Source: Bacteroidota bacterium (lineage in GTDB: Bacteria > Bacteroidota > Bacteroidia > Flavobacteriales_F > PHOS-HE28). From it: a stretch of DNA of 5,466 bases. Location: contig JAEZCB010000201.1 in NCBI GenBank assembly GCA_023412755.1, forward strand, positions 1-5,466. The letters run 5' to 3'. A program made the position numbers and the translations under genes. Under the pieces are notes generated by a model. The model saw only the letters and a program-made list of their open reading frames with translations, was not told the DNA's origin and made no database searches. Of the stretch, positions 1 through 5,377 are shown piece by piece. Within the stretch, counting starts at the first letter, position 1. Each line of letters begins with the position of its first letter.

Positions 1-1043
1 TCTACTCGCCTCTAGCACGCTGGGCTGGCGGTTTCGCGGCCAGCAAGACCTGGTTGCGCATTCCTGATGCCCGGCTCAGGGAAGAAGAACCTCCAGTGTA
101 CGAACGGCTTGAACCGCGGAATGTGGACCTCTGGCTTGCACATGGCATACCCCTGGAAAAGGATGATGAGGAATCCGGAAGATTGAGCAGCCTGGTCGCT
201 GGAGCAAGGTTCATGGCCACCCGGCATGATGCACGCCTCTCCCCCGTTCTTGACCCTTTCGGCGCCTTCCGGGATGAGACCGTGTTCCTGGTAGGTGTGG
301 GCCTCAGCCAGCGCCAATACTACAAGGAGCGATACCTCTTCCGCTTCGGCCTCACCGAAGATGTGCCGGAAGGGCTGTTGGTACGTTTCACGGCTGGCGT
401 GCGCAAGCGCGAAGGGTTGGCCAATATGCCCTATCTGGGTGCCGAATGGGCGCGTGGGCGTAATTACGATGGATTCGGTTACTTCGGTTATGAACTCGGT
501 TACGGCACCTTCTTCGATCGGCGCGGCATATTCGATGGTACGTTGCGCAGTGGCATATCCTACTTCACCGATCTGATCTCCTTTGGCCGCTGGCACCTCC
601 GCCAATTCGTGCGCGCAGGCATGGTGATGGGTTTCCGGAAGCCCGATTTCAGCCGGCTCCACCTGAACGTGGAACAGATGTACGGTTTCCAAAGCCATCA
701 ACTGTATGGCACACACAGGGCCATTCTGAACCTGGAGACCGTGGCGTACGCACCATGGGACCTTATCGGCTTCCGCATCGCCCCCGTATTCCTGCTCGGC
801 TTCGGCATGTTGACCGAAGAGCAGGAGCCTCTTCTATCCGGCCGTGTACACAGTTCCTTTACGCTGGGCATTTTGGTGCGGAATGAGCGTCTGCTGATGA
901 ATACCTTCGAAGTGGCCTTGAGTTTCTACCCTTACGTACCGGAGGAAAACGGCGCTTTGTGGCGGCACAACGCATTCACCAACTTCAATACAGGCCTGCG
1001 TGGTTTCGATTTCACACAACCCACGTTGATAGGCTATCATTGA
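1..1043 (+). CDS. C-terminal part of an outer-membrane beta-barrel protein (5' truncated by window)
   Basis: The frame is open from the first complete codon (position 3) to the TGA at 1041-1043, giving 346 visible residues with no convincing start, so the gene begins upstream. A TTG at 54 is only an internal leucine codon. The protein shows the alternating aromatic/hydrophobic pattern of transmembrane beta-strands, with many Gly, Tyr and Phe residues, for example FGYFGYELGYGTFFDRRGIF and the stretch RAILNLETVAYAPWDLIGFR. The last segment (GLRGFDFTQPTLIGYH) has the aromatic-rich look of a closing outer-membrane strand. The LNLE...P..L.GFR pattern is reminiscent of Omp85/BamA-like or surface-antigen barrels, but I do not recognise a named family, and any POTRA or other N-terminal domain would lie outside the window. 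The Kazal lipoprotein gene starts 6 nt downstream, so the two are probably co-transcribed. I am sure of the coding call and moderately sure of the barrel. The specific function is unknown. Confidence 0.8.
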   Translation, partial: YSPLARWAGGFAASKTWLRIPDARLREEEPPVYERLEPRNVDLWLAHGIPLEKDDEESGRLSSLVAGARFMATRHDARLSPVLDPFGAFRDETVFLVGVGLSQRQYYKERYLFRFGLTEDVPEGLLVRFTAGVRKREGLANMPYLGAEWARGRNYDGFGYFGYELGYGTFFDRRGIFDGTLRSGISYFTDLISFGRWHLRQFVRAGMVMGFRKPDFSRLHLNVEQMYGFQSHQLYGTHRAILNLETVAYAPWDLIGFRIAPVFLLGFGMLTEEQEPLLSGRVHSSFTLGILVRNERLLMNTFEVALSFYPYVPEENGALWRHNAFTNFNTGLRGFDFTQPTLIGYH

Positions 1044-1049
1044 AACAAC

Positions 1050-1265
1050 ATGACATACCTGAAGACCCTGCCGTTCTTGATGCTCGCGCTGGCAGCCTGC
1101 GGCAAGAATGGAGACTGTCCCGATCCGCGGATGCGTGAAAAGTACAAGGATGATGTATGCACCATGGAATACGCACCGGTGTGCGGCTGCGATGGCAATA
1201 CCTACGGCAATGCCTGCGATGCACGCCGCAATGGAATAAGCGTGGAGCGGGAAGGCGAATGTTGA
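1050..1265 (+). CDS. Kazal-type serine protease inhibitor domain lipoprotein
   Basis: This 71-residue protein has a short lipoprotein signal (basic K5, hydrophobic core, lipobox LAAC with the lipidated cysteine at C17), so it is probably anchored in the outer or inner membrane with its domain in the periplasm or outside. The mature part is a single Kazal domain. Cysteines at 23, 37, 45, 47, 56 and 71 lie around the hallmark PVCGCDGNTYGNAC (43-56). Spacing C37-x7-C45-x10-C56 is that of classical Kazal inhibitors. As in many bacterial members, one cysteine sits in CGC (C47) rather than after the NxC motif. In ovomucoid the loop is C-T-L-E-Y; here it is C-T-M-E-Y, which puts Met39 at the P1 position and suggests inhibition of subtilisin-, elastase- or chymotrypsin-like proteases (inference). 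It lies 6 nt after the barrel gene and 33 nt before an M23 peptidase gene. Kazal domains inhibit serine proteases, so direct inhibition of the M23 metalloenzyme is not expected. Confidence 0.85.
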   Translation: MTYLKTLPFLMLALAACGKNGDCPDPRMREKYKDDVCTMEYAPVCGCDGNTYGNACDARRNGISVEREGEC

Positions 1266-1298
1266 TCTGAGGGCCGCTGGTTACCTTCACAGCGCACA

Positions 1299-2270
1299 AT
1301 GGCCGAACTGAAGTACCGCTTCAATCCGGAAACGCTCAACTTCGAGCGCATCACCCTTTCCGCCTGGCAGAAGGTGCGGCGCCTGGTGCTGTTGCTTACA
1401 CCCGGTGTGGTGGTGGGTCTTCTGGGGATCTTCCTGGTCTACCAGTTCGTGGATTCGCCGAAAGAGGCAGCATTACGCAGGGAGAACCAGCAGTTGCTTG
1501 TGCAATACGAGCTGCTCAATAAGCAGATCGGCGATCTGGAGACCGTGCTCGCGGATGTACGCCGGAGGGACGATAATATCTATCGCGTGATCTTCGAGGC
1601 GGACCCGTTGCCCGAAAGCATGCGCCAGGCGGGGTCCGGTGGCGTGAACAGGTACCGCGACCTTGGGTCCTTCGCCAGCAGCGGCCTGGTGCTGGATACC
1701 CGCAAACGATTGGACCGATTGGCCAGGCAGCTCGTGGTACAATCCAAGTCGCTGGATGAGGTGGCTTCCCTCGCTTTGCGGAAACAAGAGATGCTCGCCT
1801 GCATACCATCCATCCAACCCATACCGAACGAGGATCTTACCATGACCGCCGGAGGCTTCGGCTGGCGGATACACCCGATCCACAAGATCAACAAATTCCA
1901 TGCGGGCATGGACTTCACCGCGAAACCGGGCACACCGGTCTATGCCACCGGTGATGGCAGGGTGACATTCTCCGATTATGCCACCAATGGATACGGCATG
2001 CACGTGGTACTGGATCATGGGTTCGATTACGAAACGCTATACGCCCACCTGAGCAAGATCGAAGTGAAGAAGGGCCAGAAGGTGAAACGTGGCGATGTGA
2101 TCGGACTGGTGGGCAACTCAGGCTTGAGCGCTGGCCCGCACCTGCACTACGAAGTGCGCAAAGGGGGCGAACCCATCGACCCCGTAAACTTCTTCTTCAA
2201 CGATCTATCGCCGGAAGAATATGCCCTCATGCTGGAGATATCGCGAAATGCGGGGCAATCTTTGGATTGA
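1299..2270 (+). CDS. Membrane-anchored M23 family (LytM-type) metallopeptidase
   Basis: A 323-residue protein likely to cut peptide cross-links in peptidoglycan on the periplasmic side of the inner membrane. It has a short cytoplasmic N-terminus, one membrane segment at about residues 29-50, a coiled-coil-like stretch at about 55-90, a linker region (about 91-175, with DDNIYRVIFEADPLP typical of the Bacteroidota versions as I remember them), and a C-terminal M23 domain at about 180-300. The LytM zinc and catalytic set appears complete: H201 and D205 in HAGMD, H250 in YAHL, and H281 and H283 in GPHLHYE. It is therefore predicted to be active rather than an EnvC/NlpD-like degenerate activator. 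The ATG at 1299 places the usual N-terminal tail (KYRFNPETLNFE) before the membrane helix. A MerR regulator gene follows after 14 nt. In the Flavobacteriales I remember, this pair often lies next to alaS; here its upstream neighbour is the Kazal gene. Confidence 0.93.
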   Translation: MAELKYRFNPETLNFERITLSAWQKVRRLVLLLTPGVVVGLLGIFLVYQFVDSPKEAALRRENQQLLVQYELLNKQIGDLETVLADVRRRDDNIYRVIFEADPLPESMRQAGSGGVNRYRDLGSFASSGLVLDTRKRLDRLARQLVVQSKSLDEVASLALRKQEMLACIPSIQPIPNEDLTMTAGGFGWRIHPIHKINKFHAGMDFTAKPGTPVYATGDGRVTFSDYATNGYGMHVVLDHGFDYETLYAHLSKIEVKKGQKVKRGDVIGLVGNSGLSAGPHLHYEVRKGGEPIDPVNFFFNDLSPEEYALMLEISRNAGQSLD

Positions 2271-2284
2271 TACATTTACATCCA

Positions 2285-2644
2285 ATGCCGCTCAAAGAAG
2301 GACCAGTGGAAAAACTCTACTTCACCATTGGTGAGGTGGCCGCTGAAATGGGTGTCAACACATCCCTGATCCGCTATTGGGAGAAGGAGATCGGAGGCCT
2401 CAAGCCCAGGCGCACCAACCGTGGCGACAGGCTGTTCGAGCGCAAAGACATCGAGCAGCTCAAGAAGATCCAACACCTGGTGAAGGAAGAGGGATTCACT
2501 CTGAACGGTGCGAAGGAACAGCTGCGGAAAAAGGAACAGACACTCTTCACACCGGCCGCTCCCATGGATGAAGTGCGCACACGGTTGAAGGCCATTCGCG
2601 CCACCTTGATCGCGTTCGCCCAGGAGATGGAGCCTCAGCAGTAG
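2285..2644 (+). CDS. MerR family transcriptional regulator
   Basis: A 119-residue DNA-binding protein. The N-terminal winged helix-turn-helix of the MerR family runs from about residue 12 (YFTIGEVAAEMGVNTSLIRY) through the wing (RTNRGDRLFERKDIEQL, 43-59), then an alpha-helical stretch (60-85) and a short C-terminal helix (94-115). There is no obvious effector domain and no cysteine in the sequence, so metal or redox sensing of the MerR/SoxR type is unlikely and the signal is unknown. I chose the ATG at 2285 because MPLKE..VEKLYFTIGEV matches the start I remember for Bacteroidota homologues. A TTG at 2267 would overlap the TGA of the peptidase gene and add six residues; GTG at 2306 is also possible but would remove the typical start. 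The spacing suggests co-transcription with the M23 gene. The 3' end overlaps the convergent hldD by 10 bp. Confidence 0.9.
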   Translation: MPLKEGPVEKLYFTIGEVAAEMGVNTSLIRYWEKEIGGLKPRRTNRGDRLFERKDIEQLKKIQHLVKEEGFTLNGAKEQLRKKEQTLFTPAAPMDEVRTRLKAIRATLIAFAQEMEPQQ

Positions 2645-3600
2645 GCGGTCTTAAGCAAGTAGTTCTTCATATAATCCCGCACACCTTCTTCGAGCGGAGT
2701 GAAAGGCTTGTGGTAGCCGATCGAGCGCAGCTTCTCCATCTTCGCCTCGGTGAAATACTGGTACTTGTCACGGATGTCGATCGGCGTATCGATGAACTCG
2801 ATCTTCATCGGTTTCCCCAGCGCTTCGAACGTTGATCGGGCCAGATCGAGGAAGGTGCGCGCCATGCCACTGCCCAGGTTGTAGATCCCGCTGTTCTTGC
2901 GATGCTGCATCAGGAACAGGCACACGCTGCACACATCCTTCACATACACGAAATCGCGGAGCTGTTCGCCATCCTTGTAGTCGGGCCGGTGGCTGCGGAA
3001 CAGCTTCATGCGGCCACCAGCCTGTATCTGGTTGAACGCATGGAACACCACGCTCGCCATGCGGCCTTTGTGGTATTCATTCGGCCCATACACATTGAAG
3101 AATTTCAGGCCGGCCCAGAAGTACGGCTTTCTTTCCTGTGACAATGCCCACTTGTCGAACTCGTTCTTGCTCTCGCCATAAGGATTTAGTGGCTTCAATT
3201 TGAAGGGCAGTTCGTGATCATCGGAATAACCGAGTTCGCCTTCGCCGTACGTAGCGCCGGAGGATGCGTACACCAATGGGATCCCGTACTTCACGCAGCG
3301 CTCCCACACATCCTTGCTGTATTGCACGTTCAGCTCGTCGAAGATCTTCCGATCGAACTCGGTGGTATCGGTGCGCGCGCCGAGGTGGAAGATGAATTGC
3401 ACCAGCTTCTCGTTCTTAGCCAGCCACTGCAGGAATTCCTTCCGATCGATCTTGGCTGTAAGCTTCTTCCCTTCCAGGTTGGGCGCCTTGTCGGTGCGGG
3501 AGAAATCATCCACCGCAACGATATCCGCCCAACCATCCCGCAGCAATTCGCCGATCAAACAACTGCCAATAAAACCTGCGGCGCCAGTGACCACTATCAT
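2635..3600 (-). CDS. hldD: ADP-L-glycero-D-manno-heptose 6-epimerase
   Basis: HldD (also called RfaD/WaaD) epimerises ADP-D-glycero-beta-D-manno-heptose at C6 to the L-glycero form, the cytoplasmic precursor of heptose in LPS core. The 321-residue protein is a full-length extended short-chain dehydrogenase/reductase. The NAD(P)-binding motif TGAAGFIG is at 5-12, acidic VDD at 30-32, YASSGATYG at 111-119, and the catalytic pair Y141-x3-K145 is in YGESK. The HldD signature FNVYGPNEYHKGRMASVVFH (168-187) holds K178, which lines up with the second catalytic lysine of the E. coli enzyme; RDFVYVKDV (215-223) follows. The start is the ATG at 3598-3600, where the Rossmann fold begins (MIVVTG). The frame stays open to 3717, but those 39 extra residues are not family-like. 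The gene stands alone on this strand, divergent from egtD and overlapping the MerR gene tail-to-tail. No clear TAnnTTTG promoter was seen upstream. Confidence 0.95.
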   Translation of the reverse strand: MIVVTGAAGFIGSCLIGELLRDGWADIVAVDDFSRTDKAPNLEGKKLTAKIDRKEFLQWLAKNEKLVQFIFHLGARTDTTEFDRKIFDELNVQYSKDVWERCVKYGIPLVYASSGATYGEGELGYSDDHELPFKLKPLNPYGESKNEFDKWALSQERKPYFWAGLKFFNVYGPNEYHKGRMASVVFHAFNQIQAGGRMKLFRSHRPDYKDGEQLRDFVYVKDVCSVCLFLMQHRKNSGIYNLGSGMARTFLDLARSTFEALGKPMKIEFIDTPIDIRDKYQYFTEAKMEKLRSIGYHKPFTPLEEGVRDYMKNYLLKTAYC

Positions 3601-3704
3601 GGGCGACGAAGTTAGTTGTGAGTCTGGCTCACGGCTGAGGCACCCTATCCGATCGTGCCTGTGATCTCCACGGTAGATGATCCACGAGAGGTTGGAACAA
3701 TGGT

Positions 3705-3717
3705 GTGCATCATGCAC
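3705..3717. promoter_or_regulatory. Short perfect palindrome in the hldD/egtD divergent spacer (possible operator)
   Basis: GTGCAT-C-ATGCAC is a perfect 6+6 bp inverted repeat around a single central base, in the middle of the 238-bp spacer between the divergent starts of hldD (3600) and egtD (3839). A one-base spacer is unsuited to an RNA hairpin but suits a dimeric DNA-binding protein. The rest of the spacer shows no gene. It contains a weaker hairpin GTGAG-TCTGG-CTCAC (3618-3632) just before hldD, and CAGGTTTG (3775-3782), one base off a Bacteroidota -7 box, on the egtD side but without a matching -33 TTG. The palindrome is seen; a regulatory role is inference and the site may be chance. 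Confidence 0.22.
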
Positions 3718-3838
3718 CAGCCGCCGGCTGACCTGTCATTTGGTAAAATCATTCCCTACCATTCGTGATGGCGCCAGGTTTGCAGGGAATAACATGAAAG
3801 AGTGATCGTTACTCAGATGGAAACAGGGTATAGATAGC

Positions 3839-4858
3839 ATGCAGAGATATACATCCATAGGCCAACAACGAATAGCCCGTGCCACGCCAAGATCAACCAC
3901 TGCCAGTGATCTGAACAAAGAGTTCAGGCAACATGTGATCTCGGGGTTGTCGGCCTCACCGAAGAAGTTATCGTCGCGCTATTTCTACGATGCAACCGGT
4001 GATCGCTTGTTCCAGGGGATCATGGCATCACCGGATTATTACCTCACCCGCTGCGAAGACGAGATCCTCCGCACGTACAGTGGTGCTATTGCCGAGGCTC
4101 TTGCAGGTGATGCGGAACATTTCGAAGTGATCGAATTGGGCGCGGGTGATGGATCCAAGACCGCGCGGTTGCTGGCACAATGGATCAGCGATGGGCGGCA
4201 GCCGCTGTATCGGCCGGTCGACATCAGTGCGAATGCGATCGGATCGCTGAAGAACACGTTGTCATATCGGCTGCCTTCCTTGAAGATCGATGGCCTGCAA
4301 GGCGAATACCATGCGGCATTGGAGCGGATCGGAGTGACCAAATGCACCCATCGGACCTTTCTATTCCTCGGCTCCAACATCGGCAATATGGACCATGATG
4401 TGGCGGTGCAACTGTTGCGTAAGATCACTGCCCGCATGCAAGGTGGAGACCGGCTGATGATCGGCCTTGATCTGAAGAAGGACCCACGTGTGATCCTTCG
4501 CGCGTACGATGATCGGGCAGGTGTCACGCGTGAATTCAACCTTAACCTCCTGCACCGCATCAACCGGGAACTAGGGGCCAACTTCGATGTGGATGCGTTC
4601 ATGCATGCACCTGTGTACGATCCGGAGAATGGCCGTGCGCTCAGCTACCTGGTGAGCAAGACCGATCAACAAGTGAAGATCCCTGGTGCACCGCGACCGT
4701 TCGAGTTCAGGGCATGGGAGTCCATCCACACCGAGACCAGCCAGAAGTACGACATGCCGCAGGTCAATGCACTTGCCTGCGAAGCGGGGCTCCAGGTGAT
4801 CGAGTCATTCAGTGATCGTAAGAGATACTTCGCAGATATAGTGTTAGGTTTGAAATAG
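3839..4858 (+). CDS. egtD: EgtD-family L-histidine N(alpha)-methyltransferase
   Basis: A 339-residue SAM-dependent methyltransferase of the Methyltransf_33/EgtD family, predicted to trimethylate the alpha-amino group of histidine to hercynine, the first step of ergothioneine synthesis, in the cytoplasm. Family landmarks in order are KKLSSRYFYDATGDRLF (42-58), MASPDYYLTRCE (62-73, with the tyrosines that hold the substrate carboxylate/amine), the SAM-binding ELGAGDGSKT (99-108), PVDIS (126-130), FLGSNIGN (176-183), GLDLKKD (209-215), and HTETSQKY (297-304). E299 and S301 in the last motif match the imidazole-binding Glu and Ser of mycobacterial EgtD. ATG 3839 is the only plausible start, with an in-frame stop at 3803-3805. 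It gives about 25 residues before the conserved region, longer than I expect. S269 may replace a pocket methionine (see findings). No egtB-like gene is in view, so histidine as substrate is probable but not shown. Confidence 0.9.
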   Translation: MQRYTSIGQQRIARATPRSTTASDLNKEFRQHVISGLSASPKKLSSRYFYDATGDRLFQGIMASPDYYLTRCEDEILRTYSGAIAEALAGDAEHFEVIELGAGDGSKTARLLAQWISDGRQPLYRPVDISANAIGSLKNTLSYRLPSLKIDGLQGEYHAALERIGVTKCTHRTFLFLGSNIGNMDHDVAVQLLRKITARMQGGDRLMIGLDLKKDPRVILRAYDDRAGVTREFNLNLLHRINRELGANFDVDAFMHAPVYDPENGRALSYLVSKTDQQVKIPGAPRPFEFRAWESIHTETSQKYDMPQVNALACEAGLQVIESFSDRKRYFADIVLGLK

Positions 4859-4998
4859 AGCGGGACGATGTCTGGCACCGATCAGGCTGAAGAATGAGTC
4901 CGCCTACCTGCAAAATGCTGGAGATCTTTAGCAAACCTTGTCCATTGGGTAGGGTCCATTGATCAGGCCACGATACCTTTCCTCCACGATCACGCACC
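4859..4998. other. Spacer between egtD and the methyltransferase pseudogene, with a weak dyad
   Basis: These 140 bp hold no gene I can support. An imperfect dyad TGCTGGAGA/TCTTTAGCA at 4916-4933 (seven to nine pairs including two G-T) could form a small hairpin after egtD, but no T-run follows, so it is not a standard intrinsic terminator. An 8-bp direct repeat GTCCATTG occurs at 4940-4947 and 4954-4961. TACCTTTC at 4974-4981 is one base off the Bacteroidota -7 box and lies 17 nt before the pseudogene ATG, so it may be what is left of its promoter. No TTG is well placed for a -33 element. Confidence 0.3.
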
Positions 4999-5228
4999 AT
5001 GAACGCCTTCGATCCAAAACAGCACTGGGAAACGATATATTCCAAAAAGGACCTACGGATGTGAGCTGGTACCAAGCCATGCCGAAGGTCTCGCTCGATC
5101 TTTTTGAGGAATATCTGGTACCGAAGGATGCGCGCGTGATCGATGTAGGTGGTGGTGATAGTCTTTTAGTGGACCATTTGCTGGAGCGTGGCCAGACCGA
5201 TGTCACCGTGTTAGACATCAGCGTATAG
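4999..5228 (+). pseudogene. Class I SAM-dependent methyltransferase, frameshifted and 3'-truncated remnant
   Basis: From ATG 4999 the frame reads MNAFDPKQHWETIYSKK and stops at 5062-5064. Shifting frame at the A5 run (5044-5048) recovers the family sequence without a gap: GPTDVSWYQAMPKVSLDLFEE, then the SAM-binding motif I VIDVGGGDSLLVDHLL and the next strand DVTVLDIS, ending at TAG 5226-5228. One extra A (AAA AAA GGA) would restore MNAFDP...YSKKGPTDVSWYQ, the usual start of this small methyltransferase family (I expect around 200 residues). Only about the first 75 residues remain. No frame downstream continues with the rest of the fold, and a repeat-like sequence starts exactly where homology ends. 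With the acceptor-binding and later SAM-fold parts missing, it should be non-functional. The single-base deletion alone could be a sequencing error, but the truncation cannot be explained that way. The substrate of the intact family is not known to me. Confidence 0.85.
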
Positions 5229-5269
5229 CGAATAGCCCGACCCGGCCGCTTTTGGGCCGGGGCACGCCC
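5223..5269 (-). repeat. Bacteroidota-type intergenic repeat element (partial copy, hairpin-forming)
   Basis: On the minus strand this reads GGGCGTGCCCCGGCCC, then AAAAGCGGCCGGGTCGGG, then CTATTCGCTATACGC. It contains a perfect 7-bp stem CCCGGCC (5241-5247) / GGCCGGG (5255-5261) with a 7-nt loop, and an outer near-palindrome GGGC-AC-GCCC (5260-5269). From memory, many Bacteroidota genomes carry dispersed intergenic copies built as GGGCGTGCCC, a variable GC hairpin, GGGTCGGGCTWTCCGCT, and a second variable half; I cannot name the family or check it here. This copy shows only the first half. Its end at about 5223 touches the last conserved methyltransferase codon. The hairpin lacks a T-run on the plus strand, so I do not call it a terminator. 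Confidence 0.6.
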
Positions 5270-5301
5270 AAAAATCGATCGAGCTGTCGATATCCGATCT
5301 C

Positions 5302-5328
5302 CTTTGCGCCCTTCGCGCCTTTCCGTTC
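5302..5328. repeat. Degenerate 9-nt tandem repeat (CTTTGCGCC-type)
   Basis: Three consecutive 9-mers read CTTTGCGCC (5302-5310), CTTCGCGCC (5311-5319) and TTTCCGTTC (5320-5328). The first two differ by one base and the third is strongly decayed. CTTTGCG-type 9-nt arrays in intergenic DNA are something I remember from many unrelated bacterial genomes. No function is known to me. It lies between the GC-hairpin repeat and the promoter of the next gene, in a spacer (5229-5377) without coding sequence. Confidence 0.45.
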
Positions 5329-5352
5329 CCACCCGCATTCCCCCACACCCGG

Positions 5353-5360
5353 TATCTTTG
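5353..5360 (+). promoter_or_regulatory. Bacteroidota -7 promoter box (TAnnTTTG)
   Basis: TATCTTTG is an exact match to the TAnnTTTG -7 element used by the primary sigma factor of Bacteroidota. It lies 17 nt before the ATG at 5378, so transcription would start about 10-14 nt before the gene, leaving a very short leader. The -33 TTG is not evident at the expected 19-21 nt upstream. It would give the pterin synthase gene its own promoter, independent of the wrecked methyltransferase. Confidence 0.5.
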
Positions 5361-5377
5361 CGGCGCCCTAAAAGAAC

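Noticed and set aside
54..56. TTG as the start of the barrel gene
   Set aside because: The frame is open to the window edge with similar protein-like sequence before it, so TTG is an internal Leu codon.
12..716. Long open frame on the minus strand (about 234 residues) opposite the barrel gene
   Set aside because: It lies wholly over a convincing plus-strand coding region, has no recognisable domain, and looks like a codon-bias shadow.
1473..2018. Minus-strand open frame opposite the M23 peptidase
   Set aside because: It is antisense to a strongly conserved gene and has no family-like motifs.
2267..2269. TTG start overlapping the M23 stop for the MerR gene
   Set aside because: The ATG at 2285 matches the usual family N-terminus; the six extra residues are not family-like.
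3607..3614. Minus-strand TAACTTCG as an hldD promoter
   Set aside because: It has one mismatch in the -7 box, no -33 TTG, and lies only 6 nt from the start codon.
3601..3717. 39-residue N-terminal extension of hldD
   Set aside because: The Rossmann fold starts at MIVVTG (3600), and the upstream residues are unlike any HldD N-terminus I know.
3775..3782. CAGGTTTG as an egtD promoter
   Set aside because: It differs from TAnnTTTG at the first base and has no TTG at the required spacing upstream.
4039..4602. Minus-strand open frame (187 residues) opposite egtD
   Set aside because: It is antisense to a clear EgtD gene, and its Arg/Ser-rich composition is typical of a shadow frame.
5044..5050. 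Programmed -1 frameshift site in the methyltransferase
   Set aside because: The heptamer lacks the A-AAA-AAG form (only five A), and the shifted product would still be truncated.
5241..5261. Intrinsic terminator formed by the GC hairpin
   Set aside because: The stem is strong, but it is followed by GCACGCCCAAAAA rather than a T-run on the plus strand; it fits better as part of the repeat element.
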